A DNA stretch of 64,000 nt from Akkermansiaceae bacterium (lineage in GTDB: Bacteria > Verrucomicrobiota > Verrucomicrobiia > Verrucomicrobiales > Akkermansiaceae): the NCBI GenBank assembly GCA_017798145.1, contig CP059069.1:1659226-1723225 (forward strand), written 5' to 3'. The position numbers were made by a program, and so were the translations under genes. Below the pieces are notes generated by a model that saw only the letters and a program-made list of their open reading frames with translations, ran no database searches and had not been told where the DNA came from. Shown here piece after piece: positions 1 to 8,502 of the stretch; positions within the stretch are counted from its first letter, which is position 1, and every line of letters starts with the position of its first letter.

Positions 1-985
1 CGCGTTTCAGCCCGCCCTCGCGGACATCGGCCAGGACGGCGCGGGAAAAGGGGGTGACGGAATGGAAGTTTTTCTGGGAGGCGCGGTAGGTGCCGCCGTC
101 GTTGATTTCCGTGACGCCAGGGACGAGATCGAGCGTGTCGAGGGAAGGTAAGCCCTTGAGCTTCGACTGCTGTGTGGGGTCGAGGTTGGTGAGTCCGGGT
201 ATGCTGTTGGTGCCGGTGGAGGCGGGGGCTTGGGCGCGGAAGATCCTGTCTGCGGAGGCAAGGGTTTCGCCCTGATAGGAGTCGTTCATGACGCGCGCCT
301 TCTGGCTTTCGTCGCCCACCCACCATGCGTAGCGGCCGCGGCGCAGGCCTCGGGGAACGGACGGCTTGATACCGATGAGGCGCGCGCTGACAAAATCCGT
401 GGCAGGTGCGGATTCCCCGAGGGAGCCCTTGCCGACGAGTCGGATCGCCGTTTCATCTTGGTCGGGCATGGGTTGTCCGGCGAGGGCAAGTGAGGCAGGC
501 GTCGCGGGGTCAATGGCTTCGTCGGGATTCAGCGAGAGCAGCCAGCGGCGGAAGTGCTTGTCCTTGTTCCCATAGTCGGGGTGCATGGACTCGGCGGGCT
601 GGTTTCCGAGGGTCTGGTGATGGCTTTCGGCGCTGGGGTAGCCGGGATTCACAGGTGCGGCGGAAGTTGGGCCTGCGATCCAGGAATCCCAGACACCGGT
701 CCAGTGGGGATGGGGGACGGAAGTTTCCGCCAAGATGGCTCCGCTGGCGGAGATGCGCTGATCGGGGCCGAGTTCCTTCTGTAGCTCGCCGATTGCGACC
801 ATCAGTGCGAGGCGCGCGTTGGAGCGAGCTTCCATCAGGGCGACGTTCTGAGAGCTGCTGCGGAGCGTGACGGCCGATAGGCTCAGCAGTCCGAGTGCGA
901 GCACAGTCAGCAAGACGAGCAGGGTTAGGGTGACCACGAGGGCGAACCCTCGGGCTTGGGGAGCGGTGCGAATCGGTGGGTTCAT
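1..985 (-). CDS. Pseudopilin-like protein, Verru_Chthon cassette protein A-like (partial, runs off left edge)
   Basis: Reading the minus strand from the ATG at 985 gives an open frame of 328 codons with no stop before the window edge. The N-terminus has the type IV pilin/pseudopilin pattern: a short charged leader ending in R-G-F, then a long hydrophobic helix (about residues 14-40) rich in L, V and T. The rest is soluble, with W-rich patches. This resembles the large Verrucomicrobia proteins called Verru_Chthon cassette protein A, which sit with other pseudopilin-like genes. The exact family is inferred by eye. It would be processed by a prepilin-type peptidase and placed in the inner membrane. 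It is divergent from the GntR-type regulator, with 136 bp between the two starts. The C-terminus is outside the window. Confidence 0.7.
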   Translation of the reverse strand, partial: MNPPIRTAPQARGFALVVTLTLLVLLTVLALGLLSLSAVTLRSSSQNVALMEARSNARLALMVAIGELQKELGPDQRISASGAILAETSVPHPHWTGVWDSWIAGPTSAAPVNPGYPSAESHHQTLGNQPAESMHPDYGNKDKHFRRWLLSLNPDEAIDPATPASLALAGQPMPDQDETAIRLVGKGSLGESAPATDFVSARLIGIKPSVPRGLRRGRYAWWVGDESQKARVMNDSYQGETLASADRIFRAQAPASTGTNSIPGLTNLDPTQQSKLKGLPSLDTLDLVPGVTEINDGGTYRASQKNFHSVTPFSRAVLADVREGGLKR

Positions 986-1086
986 GGGACAGCGCATTGC
1001 TGCAGGTTTGGATGATGAGAGGGCTGTATGCGAAGGCTGTCATTACTCTGTAAACGAGTCAGTCCGCCTGTCGAACAACAATCATC

Positions 1087-1116
1087 TTGACAACTGTATC
1101 TGATAAAGTATCAGTT
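1087..1116 (+). promoter_or_regulatory. Promoter with palindromic operator for the GntR/LacI-type regulator
   Basis: TTGACA at 1087-1092 is a perfect -35 hexamer. A perfect palindrome CTGATA-AAG-TATCAG lies at 1100-1114, and TATCAG (1109-1114) could serve as a -10 at 16-bp spacing. The regulator's ATG is at 1122, so the transcript would be nearly leaderless, and no Shine-Dalgarno is visible. The arrangement suggests autoregulation. Confidence 0.4.
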
Positions 1117-1121
1117 TCGGC

Positions 1122-2189
1122 ATGGAACCCTTCAAGGCGCTAACCGCATCGGAGCAGCTTGCCGCGCATTTGCGCACGAGCATATCGAAGGGCGAGTTGT
1201 CGGGCAATATGCCGGGGATCAGGAGTCTGGCCGACAGTCTCGGAGTGAGTTCAAACACCGTCACCGCCGCCGTCGAGCAGTTGGAACACGAAGGCTTCCT
1301 CCTGCCCCAGGGTCACGGCAAGAGATCCCGGATCGTCCTGCCTGACGGGGCTCCCACCCCCCGGTTCCGGATCACCCTCCTGCCATACGAGCGTGCCGAC
1401 ATCCAGCTCGACTATGTGGTGGAAATCCGGCGACGCCTGAGGGAAGAGGGCTATGAAGTGACCATCGCGAAGCACAGTCTGATGGAGCTGGGTATGAAGA
1501 CGAACCGGATCGCAAGATTGGTGAAACAGACCAGAACCGACGCATGGGTGGTCTTCTCGGCCCCACAGGAAGTGCTCGAATGGTTCGTGGCGGAATCGGT
1601 GCCGACCTTTGCCCTCTTCGGACGTTTCCGGAGGCTGCCGCTGGCGGGAACCGGTCTCTCCAAGATCCCGGCCTTCCGTGCCACAATCCGTCGGCTGGTG
1701 GAGTTGGGGCACCGGCGCATCGTTCTCCTTCAGCCAAGGAGCAATAGGAAGCCGTTTCCCGCGCTTCTTTTGCGAGAAGCTCTCGAGGAAATGGAACTCC
1801 ACGGGATCAGAACCGGCGCGTACAACATTCCGGACTGGGAACAAACCCCGGCCGGACTGAGGAAGTGCCTTGATTCCCTTTTCGCCACGACCGCCCCGAC
1901 TGCCCTCATCTTCGACCGGCCCAACGAGCTGATTGGTGCCCAGATCTATCTTGCCCACAGGAACATCCTCGCACCCCGGGACGTTTCCCTTGTCTGCGAC
2001 GACGATCCGGCCTTCGAATGGTGCGAGCCGTCCATCAGCTGCATCCGGTGGCAAAACCGGCTATGGGCGCCCCGCGTCGTCCGCTGGGTCAACAAAATCG
2101 CCAACGGCAAGGATGACCGGCGCCAGATTTACACAAAAGCGGAATTCGTGGAGAGGGGTTCGGTTGGCCCGGCACCCGGCGGGAAATGA
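1122..2189 (+). CDS. GntR-type HTH transcriptional regulator with LacI/PBP1-like effector domain
   Basis: 355 aa. Residues about 5-70 form a GntR-type winged helix: A-S-E-Q-L-A, then G-I-R-S-L-A-D-S-L-G-V-S-S-N-T-V and E-H-E-G-F-L. After residue 80 comes a periplasmic-binding-like domain of the LacI/GalR type, recognisable from L-V-E-L-G-H-R-R-I-V-L-L and a late S-I-S-C-I-R-W stretch. Such GntR-LacI hybrids are common in Verrucomicrobia and Planctomycetes and usually control sugar or sulfatase loci. It lies just outside the left end of the probable genomic island and its targets are unknown. A palindrome overlaps its likely promoter, so autoregulation is plausible. Confidence 0.8.
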   Translation: MEPFKALTASEQLAAHLRTSISKGELSGNMPGIRSLADSLGVSSNTVTAAVEQLEHEGFLLPQGHGKRSRIVLPDGAPTPRFRITLLPYERADIQLDYVVEIRRRLREEGYEVTIAKHSLMELGMKTNRIARLVKQTRTDAWVVFSAPQEVLEWFVAESVPTFALFGRFRRLPLAGTGLSKIPAFRATIRRLVELGHRRIVLLQPRSNRKPFPALLLREALEEMELHGIRTGAYNIPDWEQTPAGLRKCLDSLFATTAPTALIFDRPNELIGAQIYLAHRNILAPRDVSLVCDDDPAFEWCEPSISCIRWQNRLWAPRVVRWVNKIANGKDDRRQIYTKAEFVERGSVGPAPGGK

Positions 2190-2421
2190 ATGACCTGAAC
2201 GTGTCGTCGATCCCCGCGCTGTTTACAAGCGTGAGGACGACCTTAGGATAGCGGGTTTCTCGCTTCATGTTCGTTGTCACCTGAAAAAGGAAATCCACCC
2301 CCGCATGGATTCACCATGCCATAGGCAGGGATAATGCGTGCGATGACAAAATCCTTGCAGCAAGTCCATGACACTGTTAGCGAAAATAGAGAGACAAGTC
2401 AGTTATCAACCCATGCGGGGA

Positions 2422-2469
2422 GGGTGGTCGGGACGGCCAGATTCGAACTGACGACATCCTGCTCCCAAA
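2422..2469 (-). repeat. Putative att site: partial copy of the tRNA-Pro(TGG) 3' half
   Basis: These 48 bp are identical, in the same orientation, to 29934-29981, which covers the anticodon loop through the CCA end of tRNA-Pro(TGG) plus three flanking bases. Identity drops sharply past 2469, at the anticodon loop, where only weak resemblance to the 5' half remains. A tRNA 3' half as direct repeat is the classic footprint of tyrosine-integrase integration, so this is read as the distal attachment site of the island. Confidence 0.75.
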
Positions 2470-2577
2470 AGAGACAGTTTATCAACGATTGCTGGCACTG
2501 ATTAGACCATCCGTCGTCATGGACACCATGTTCGGACCATTCTTGACTTTTAGGGTTGATTCGGTGACACGTTAGGA

Positions 2578-2661
2578 GTGCCTCGACCCGCCAGATTCAG
2601 ATACACCAAGACCGACCGGGGATGGCTTGTGAACGTCACCGCGAAACACTCTGCCACGGGC
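2578..2661 (+). pseudogene. N-terminal fragment of a possible tyrosine recombinase/integrase
   Basis: From the GTG at 2578, preceded by a TAGGAG-like site, about 28 codons read like the start of Verrucomicrobia phage-type integrases: P-R-P-A-R-F-R-Y-T-K-T, D-R-G-W-L-V-N-V and S-A-T-G-K-R-Q. After that the frame loses any resemblance and runs to a stop near 2750. No catalytic R-H-R-Y part is present. The position just inside the left repeat is where an integrase gene is expected. The family match is from memory of such N-termini and needs a search. Confidence 0.4.
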
Positions 2662-2813
2662 AAGCGGCAAGCGGGTGCAACGGCAGAGACGGGGCGGATT
2701 CATAGGTCGCGGTCCAAGCGGGCAACTGGCACCGGGTCGGCAGTGGCGTGAGGTCCAAAGGAGAGCGCCTCATCGTCGGTTCGTGATGGGCCGGGCGGTA
2801 AATGCAAAGCGCA

Positions 2814-3647
2814 TCACCTGTTCTTCGGCTTTGCGGCAGGAACCGGCGGGGTGTAGGAGCGCAACAGAGCCTTCAGCTCTTTCACAACTTCGGGGTGATC
2901 GCGATAGACGTTAGCCTCCTGGCAAGGATCTGCCGCAAGGTCAAAGAGTTGGCCGGGCGGAGCATCCCGCTTGATGCGTCCGTCCCGAATGTCGCTGTTC
3001 TTGCGTTAGGTGAACTAAATGGCGGCGGGTCCACCAAGCCCGTGGAACCCTATCTTCGAATCACCGAAACCTCCAGCACCCCGGGCATCGATATACATCC
3101 ATTTCCCATTGCGGATGCCCAGATGGCTCGGTTGTCGCGCCTCAAGCAGGAGGTGGTCGCGCAGCGATTTCGTCGGATCACCGGTCAGTGCGCTGAGTAC
3201 GTTCACACTGTCCCGCCCCTGGCGGGCACGCAGCTCGGTTCCCATAAGCACTGCGAAGGTGGCGATCATGTCGACGTTGCCGATGGTCTGCTGTTCAGTG
3301 TCGATGACAAGGCCGGTCTTGAGAAAATCCGGCGGGTAATGATCCTTGCGAACCGGATACTCGCCAGTCAGCAAGGCATAGCGAGAGGGCGTGCACACCA
3401 CGGACGCGGAATGGGCATCGGTGAACTTGCGGCCCTCGCTTACCAGACGGTCGATTTGGGGAGTCTTCACCTTGTTTGCCCCATAGCAACCCACGTCGCC
3501 TTAGCCGAGGTCATCGGCGAAGATCAGCACAATGTTGGGCTTCACGGCTTGCTCCGCATGGATCGGGAGAAACGACAGGAACATGGCGCACAAGAGCCTG
3601 CCCGGAGGCGGGACAAGGGTCCGGAGTTTGTGATATGAATATGGCAT
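2814..3647 (-). pseudogene. Decayed S1-type sulfatase
   Basis: From the ATG at 3647 the frame gives a signal-like N-terminus, then P-N-I-V-L-I-F-A-D-D-L-G followed by an in-frame TAA at 3501-3503 where an aromatic codon is normal. It continues with G-D-V-G-C-Y-G and the active-site motif C-T-P-S-R. A large internal deletion then joins the N-terminal part directly to the C-terminal third. Two more in-frame stops follow at 3015-3017 and 3006-3008. The same frame goes on with a recognisable sulfatase C-terminus (Q-L-F-D-L-A-A-D-P, then E-L-K-A-L-L-R) to a TGA at 2814. It is clearly dead. It would have been the last gene of the sulfatase/GH operon to its right. Confidence 0.85.
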
Positions 3648-3667
3648 AAGTAGTCGATTGCTTTGGG

Positions 3668-5296
3668 TCATTCGTCAGTCGCGGTCGCTGGCTTCTCGTC
3701 GGCATCGAGGGGACGCCGGCCCTCGAACGGGCCCCACTCCATCCGTTTCCGGTACTCTTTTTCCTTCTGATAGACCTTCGGGTCGTAGTCGGGATTCGGC
3801 TTGGGGATCCGCGCTCCGACCTTTTTGAAGTAGTCCATCATTTCGGAGAACATCCTGCTGTGAACGTCCCGTTGGTCCGCCGCGAGGTTGTGAACCTCGC
3901 CCGGGTCGTCGCCGATGTCGAACAACATGGCGGTTTCCGGCCGCTCGTAGAAATGCATCACCTTTTTCGTCCCGGAGATCATGGCCGAGTGGGGCATCGT
4001 CGTGCGGTAGTGGGGGTAGTGGAAGTAGAGGTTGCGGTTGAGGAAACCTTCGTCCGGCTCCCTGCCCGCCATGTAGGGCGCGAGGCTCAAGCCGTCGATG
4101 TCCTTGAGCTTGCCGGGGTCGCCTCCGGCCCATTCGCAGAAGGTCGGGAGGAAATCGTAGTTGACCACGTTGCCATGAAACACCGAACCCGCCTTGATCC
4201 CCGGGCCGCGGGCGATCATTGGCACCCGGATCCCACCGTCCCAGACCCACCACTTGTGCGCATGGAGCGGCTGGGTGAGGCCCGGGAGGAAGGAATGGCG
4301 GTATCCGTTGTCGGCTGCCACGACGACGTAGGTGTTGTCCTCGATGCCGAGATCCTTAATCCGGTTCAGTACCGCGCCTATGCGGCCGTCGAGATCCTCA
4401 CCCATCCCGAGCCAGATGGCGGGGTCGTCCTTGCGCTTCACCGTGTCGGCCGTCACGCCCTTCTCCTCGTAGTAGGCCTGCACGGCGGGATGGCGGGTGT
4501 ACTTCTCACGGGTGGCGGGCAGGCATTCCCGCCCCTCGTGCATCGCGTAGTGGGAGATCTGCAGATAAAATGGCACGCCCGCCTTGACCTGATCCTCGAT
4601 GAATCCGATCGCCTTCCGCGTGACGCTGAACATCAGCTTCGGATCGGTCAGATCATCGGGCAGCCGCGCCGCGCCCGCGCCCAGGGTGTTCCCGGGAGTG
4701 TTGCTGGTGTCCCCGTCGTGAAGGGCATAACCCTCGGCTCCCGGATCACCGCGCATGTGCCACTTCCCGATATGCGCGCTGACGTAGCCGAGCGGTTTGA
4801 GCACCTCGGGGATGGTCGCTGTGCCGGGGTCGATCGTCATGTCCGACACGCAGGGCACCACCGGGAAGCCCTTGAACGACTTCGCGTCGTAATAGTCCTG
4901 GCCTTTATCGTTCATGAACACCGTGTAGCCGCTGCGCGGCGAGGACTGGCCGGTTTGCACGCAGACCCGTCCGGGCGAGCACTGGGGCGACCCGTAGGCG
5001 TTGCGGAATTTCATCCCTTCACGCGCGAGCTTCTCCACGTTCGGCATCCGCAGGATCGGCATCCGCGAATTGGGCATGCCGTCGTCCATCTGAACCGGCG
5101 TGCCGTTCCACGCCCAGTCATCGATGTAGAGCAGGACGATGTTGGGTTTCTGCGGAGTGCCTTCGCATCGGGCGTTCGTCCCACCGGCCGCACACAAGGC
5201 GAGGCCAACCATCCACCCCACGGTGCGATTCCATCTGATACGGGTTTCTTGCCCGGCATTGTCGCCGGATCCCTGATTCGATAAACAAGCTCTCAT
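3668..5296 (-). CDS. S1-family sulfatase, secreted
   Basis: 542 aa from the ATG at 5296; a GTG four codons upstream is also possible. A hydrophobic stretch [10 protein letters not shown] serves as signal sequence after a long n-region. The metal-binding start [11 protein letters not shown] is present, and the catalytic cysteine lies in C-S-P-G-R at about residue 106. The fourth position is G instead of the usual S or T, but the C-x-P-x-R core for formylglycine formation is kept. Also present are I-G-K-W-H-M and A-A-D-N-G-Y. It should hydrolyse sulfate esters, probably on a polysaccharide, in the periplasm or outside; the substrate is unknown. The ATG lies 1 nt after the stop of the upstream sulfatase, so translation is probably coupled. 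Confidence 0.9.
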   Translation of the reverse strand: MRACLSNQGSGDNAGQETRIRWNRTVGWMVGLALCAAGGTNARCEGTPQKPNIVLLYIDDWAWNGTPVQMDDGMPNSRMPILRMPNVEKLAREGMKFRNAYGSPQCSPGRVCVQTGQSSPRSGYTVFMNDKGQDYYDAKSFKGFPVVPCVSDMTIDPGTATIPEVLKPLGYVSAHIGKWHMRGDPGAEGYALHDGDTSNTPGNTLGAGAARLPDDLTDPKLMFSVTRKAIGFIEDQVKAGVPFYLQISHYAMHEGRECLPATREKYTRHPAVQAYYEEKGVTADTVKRKDDPAIWLGMGEDLDGRIGAVLNRIKDLGIEDNTYVVVAADNGYRHSFLPGLTQPLHAHKWWVWDGGIRVPMIARGPGIKAGSVFHGNVVNYDFLPTFCEWAGGDPGKLKDIDGLSLAPYMAGREPDEGFLNRNLYFHYPHYRTTMPHSAMISGTKKVMHFYERPETAMLFDIGDDPGEVHNLAADQRDVHSRMFSEMMDYFKKVGARIPKPNPDYDPKVYQKEKEYRKRMEWGPFEGRRPLDADEKPATATDE

Positions 5297-5297
5297 T

Positions 5298-6935
5298 TCA
5301 ATTATCACTCTGTTTCCCGGATTTCTTACCGGATTTACGCTTGGTAGCGGTCGGGCTGGATGTCCCGGGTTCGGTTTTCCAGTGAAAGTTCTTCCCTTCG
5401 ATGATCAATTCCCGCTTGCGATTCAGCTGCCGCTCGTGGGGCGCGAAAGTTGCGGGTGCGGCACGCTTGAGCTTGCCGATCAGGTCCCGATACGCGTCGG
5501 GCTTCCCGTGCAACAGGTTGTTCCACTCGTTGGGATCCTTCCGGAGATCGTAGAGTTCCTCTTGCTCGTTGGGATAGTGGATGTATCGCCAGTCGCGGTT
5601 GATGACGGCATAGCCACCGGGCTCCATGTAGGGCAGGAACACGTCGCGATCTTCCGCAGTGGCCGGATCCTTCAACGTACCCGCCAGCGATTCCCCCTCC
5701 AGCCGCTGGGGAGGCGTTGGCAGACCGCAGACATCAACGAGCGTGGGATAGAGATCGATCAGGCTCACGGTCACGTCACTGACAGCGCCTTTTGCCACGC
5801 CCGGGCCCGCCCAGATGAAGGGCACATTCGAGGTCCGCTCCCAGAGGGTGTGCTTGCCCCAGTCGCCCTTCTCGCCGTGGTGGTATCCGTGATCACTCCA
5901 GAAGACCACCACGGTGTTGTCGGCGTGCGGACTTTTTTCCAACGCATCGAGGATCCTACCGACCAACGCGTCGGCATAACTCATGCAGGCGAGGTAACCG
6001 AGGACGGCGTCGTCCACCGCATCGATGGCCACCAGCCGGTCGTGGTGGGCTTTCTTGCGGTTGGTCTTCTGGCGCCGGATGGTCTCGGGAAGGTCGTCGA
6101 GATCGTCATCCTTGATCGGCGGCAGCGGGACCTCCCTTCCTTCGTAGAGCTTGAAGTATTTCTCGGGGCAGTAGTTCGGGAAATGCGGCGTGTAGAAACC
6201 AACCGCCAGGAAGAACGGCTGGTCGTGCTTCTCGCCGAGCTTGGACACCGCCCAATTCGCACGAATTGTGTCGGCGAGTTCCTCCTCCCGCTCGTCCGGC
6301 ACCGATCCCCATTCGAGAAACAGACCTCCACCAAGATCCTTCCCCTTGTTGTAGGTCCGGTTGTAGATGCTCGCGGGGAAGGGCTCGGGAAAGGGCACTT
6401 CCTCGCTCCAGTTGTCGAGGCTCCACGCTCGGCGATACTGGTCGGGCTTTCGCAGGAAGAACTCGGTCCAGCCGCGGACATCGATGTGGCCCTCCGGATG
6501 ATGGAAGAGCTTGCCGGCACCGAAGGTCGCATAGCCGCCTTCCTGCAGGCTGACCTGGAGCGGTCGCAGCTCGGGACGATTCACGAAATAGTGGGCGGTC
6601 TGATAGCAGCCGGTGGAAGACGCAAATTGCCCGGAAAACAGGGCCGCCCGGGACGGCGCGCAGAAGACTCCGGCGGTGTGGGCGTTGGTGAAATTCACCC
6701 CCCTTTCCGCCAGCCGGTCGATGTTCGGAGTGATGGCCGATGGGGTCGTCCCATGGCAGCCGATCCAGTCGTTCATGTCATCGACCGCGATCATCACGAT
6801 GTTCGGACGCGACTCTGCCGCGCCCGCGAAACCATGGCCGAGAACGAGCAGCAGGCTTCCAATCCGCAGGGCTCTCGAGCCGATGCTCCGTTGCCTCGCG
6901 GAGAATCGTTCAGTCTTTGATTGTTCGGTGTTCAT
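5298..6935 (-). CDS. S1-family sulfatase, iduronate-2-sulfatase-like
   Basis: 545 aa. The signal peptide is near residues 22-40, ending A-G-A-A-E-S. Metal residues lie in [10 protein letters not shown] (about 43-53) and the formylglycine precursor cysteine is C92 in C-A-P-S-R. The sequence G-A-G-K-L-F-H-H and the following layout match the iduronate-2-sulfatase-like branch of S1 enzymes that is abundant in Verrucomicrobia and Planctomycetes. The C-terminus is a lysine-rich tail ([10 protein letters not shown]). It follows the GH71/99-like gene by 18 bp and precedes the next sulfatase by 1 nt, so the three form one operon. Confidence 0.92.
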   Translation of the reverse strand: MNTEQSKTERFSARQRSIGSRALRIGSLLLVLGHGFAGAAESRPNIVMIAVDDMNDWIGCHGTTPSAITPNIDRLAERGVNFTNAHTAGVFCAPSRAALFSGQFASSTGCYQTAHYFVNRPELRPLQVSLQEGGYATFGAGKLFHHPEGHIDVRGWTEFFLRKPDQYRRAWSLDNWSEEVPFPEPFPASIYNRTYNKGKDLGGGLFLEWGSVPDEREEELADTIRANWAVSKLGEKHDQPFFLAVGFYTPHFPNYCPEKYFKLYEGREVPLPPIKDDDLDDLPETIRRQKTNRKKAHHDRLVAIDAVDDAVLGYLACMSYADALVGRILDALEKSPHADNTVVVFWSDHGYHHGEKGDWGKHTLWERTSNVPFIWAGPGVAKGAVSDVTVSLIDLYPTLVDVCGLPTPPQRLEGESLAGTLKDPATAEDRDVFLPYMEPGGYAVINRDWRYIHYPNEQEELYDLRKDPNEWNNLLHGKPDAYRDLIGKLKRAAPATFAPHERQLNRKRELIIEGKNFHWKTEPGTSSPTATKRKSGKKSGKQSDN

Positions 6936-6953
6936 GATGGGATGGGTGATGGG

Positions 6954-8264
6954 TCAGTTGGCCGGGTTCGGGGCACTTTCCTGATTTCTCGTCTTCGGAT
7001 CCGTCCGGCGGTAGAGTTCCGGGTTGGCGGGAATGTCGCCTCGCAACAGGCGTCCGCCTTGCCCGGCGAGCCAAAGGTAGTGATCGCCCGGAACGTCCCC
7101 GAGTTCCACGAAACGCGCGGGCGGATTTCCCTGCGGCGGATCGGCGGAGAGCTTGAAAATCGCCGTGGCCTCGTCGACCTCGTCGAACATCGCCACGTAG
7201 AGCATCTCCGCACCGGCTTCCACCGAGCCGTGGATCATTTCCCAGAAAAACCTCCCTCCCTGGCGCGGGATCTGATCCAGCTCGGCATCCCCAGCCTTCA
7301 GATTGTACCAGCTGAATCCCGGATAGACGCAGGGCACGTAGTCGAGGCCCCGTTCCTTGCACCAAGCCAGGTCGTCCCGGACCTGCGAACCGAATTTCTC
7401 ACGCTCCCTGCTCTCAAGCGTCCTGTACCGCCCAACCATCCACGGCAGGATCACGTCTGCCTTTTCCATCAACTCGTGGAGGTAGGGATCAGGTCGGGCA
7501 TCGGCCCGCAGGGTCCGGAAATGGGTGGGCACCCCGAGCAAAATACTACACCCACCGTACTCAGGGTCGTTTCGGAGGAAATCGATCAGCTTGTCGACCC
7601 CGATGCGCCGGATGTCGTAGTCGCGCCCGGCAAAGCCGAGGCCCCAGATCGCGACCAGCGGTTTTCCCCGATGGTAGAGATAACTTTGATCCCGTCCCCG
7701 GGAAGTCGCCTTCAGCTCATCGACGATCTCCTTCCAGTCCTCGATCACGGACGCGCAATCCTGACCGTTCGCGGCGATGCCGGAAAGATCGTACATCACC
7801 GCCACGGCTCGCTGGTGCTTCGCGGCGGCATCCAGCGCATGCCCGAGGATCACCCTGCCTTCGCGACGCCGCTCCGCCGTTGTGGTGACTCGGAAAAATC
7901 GCTGCATGAACGCCCCGTCGATCCCATGTTCCTTCATCCAGCGGAAGTGGGTATCGACCGTGCTTGCGTCCCAGGAACTGAAGACCCGCGCCTGACCTCC
8001 ATCCGCGAGCTTGAAGGGCGTTTTGTAGGTCTTCGGATATTCGGACACATCGGGCCAGAGGTCGATGCTGACATGGTCGGGGTCGAAACGTCCTCGCTTG
8101 CCCCAGTGGGTCCAGCGGCTCCCGGAGCCGTCGTCGGGTGTCCTGAACCAGCCTTGGTATCCGGTCATGACCCGTCCCTCATAGGACATGAAGCGCGACG
8201 AGGGCGAGTGCTTCGTGCCCGCCGATCCCGCCAATGACGCGAGAAGGAAGGCAACTGCAGTCAT
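6954..8264 (-). CDS. Glycoside hydrolase family 71/99-like protein, secreted
   Basis: 436 aa from the ATG at 8264, whose product starts with a clean signal peptide (M-T-A-V-A-F-L-L-A-S-L-A-G-S-A-G). The open frame extends to 8357, but the extra 31 codons look untranslated. The body reads like the GH71/99-like proteins of Verrucomicrobia: Y-Q-G-W-F near the start, W-M-K-E-H-G-I-D-G-A-F-M-Q, a Y-D-L-S-G segment, I-W-G-L-G-F and a late C-V-Y-P-G-F-S-W-Y-N. Known GH99 members act on alpha-mannosides, but the activity here is not predictable. It is first gene of the operon with two sulfatases, and an oriented palindrome (8384-8402) lies upstream. Confidence 0.75.
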   Translation of the reverse strand: MTAVAFLLASLAGSAGTKHSPSSRFMSYEGRVMTGYQGWFRTPDDGSGSRWTHWGKRGRFDPDHVSIDLWPDVSEYPKTYKTPFKLADGGQARVFSSWDASTVDTHFRWMKEHGIDGAFMQRFFRVTTTAERRREGRVILGHALDAAAKHQRAVAVMYDLSGIAANGQDCASVIEDWKEIVDELKATSRGRDQSYLYHRGKPLVAIWGLGFAGRDYDIRRIGVDKLIDFLRNDPEYGGCSILLGVPTHFRTLRADARPDPYLHELMEKADVILPWMVGRYRTLESREREKFGSQVRDDLAWCKERGLDYVPCVYPGFSWYNLKAGDAELDQIPRQGGRFFWEMIHGSVEAGAEMLYVAMFDEVDEATAIFKLSADPPQGNPPARFVELGDVPGDHYLWLAGQGGRLLRGDIPANPELYRRTDPKTRNQESAPNPAN

Positions 8265-8383
8265 ATGGCACCGCCGTGCAAAACCGTTGATGTCCACCCA
8301 CCTTTGCTGCGGGTGCGGTATGAAACCAAATTTTTGAAAGTTGCTCAAGAGACGCATTAAAGCTCGCGTGAGTTTCGGCTTCT

Positions 8384-8402
8384 AGTCCCCATTTCGGGGA
8401 CT
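8384..8402 (-). promoter_or_regulatory. Island palindrome, site 1 (between divergent operons)
   Basis: AGTCCCC-ATTTC-GGGGACT is a perfect 7-bp inverted repeat with a 5-nt spacer, 120 bp upstream of the GH71/99 start and about 100 bp upstream of the sensor kinase start. It is the spacer variant of sites at 10873, 20582 and 28260. Read toward the GH71/99 gene the spacer starts with G and ends with T, as in the other three sites. Confidence 0.6.
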
Positions 8403-8502
8403 TCGATGAAATCGCTTCGCAAAATACGATGGGGCACCCTAGATTCGGTTGCCTTGAACTTGTTTCGCTCCCACGCAGCAGGACGCCTACCGTTCGCAGA
8501 CC

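Larger units (their letters stand above)
2190..2813. other. Gene-free junction between chromosome and island
   Basis: About 620 bp without an intact gene. It holds the left copy of the tRNA-Pro 3' half (2422-2469) and, 108 bp further on, what looks like the first codons of a tyrosine recombinase. Nothing else is recognised at 2190-2421 or 2662-2813. Confidence 0.6.

Noticed and set aside
3860..5284. Long plus-strand open frames opposite sulfatase genes (also 5382-6920, 21295-22866, 31215-33293)
   Set aside because: They are antisense shadows of GC-rich genes, have no recognisable motif, and the minus or plus partner has clear family signatures.
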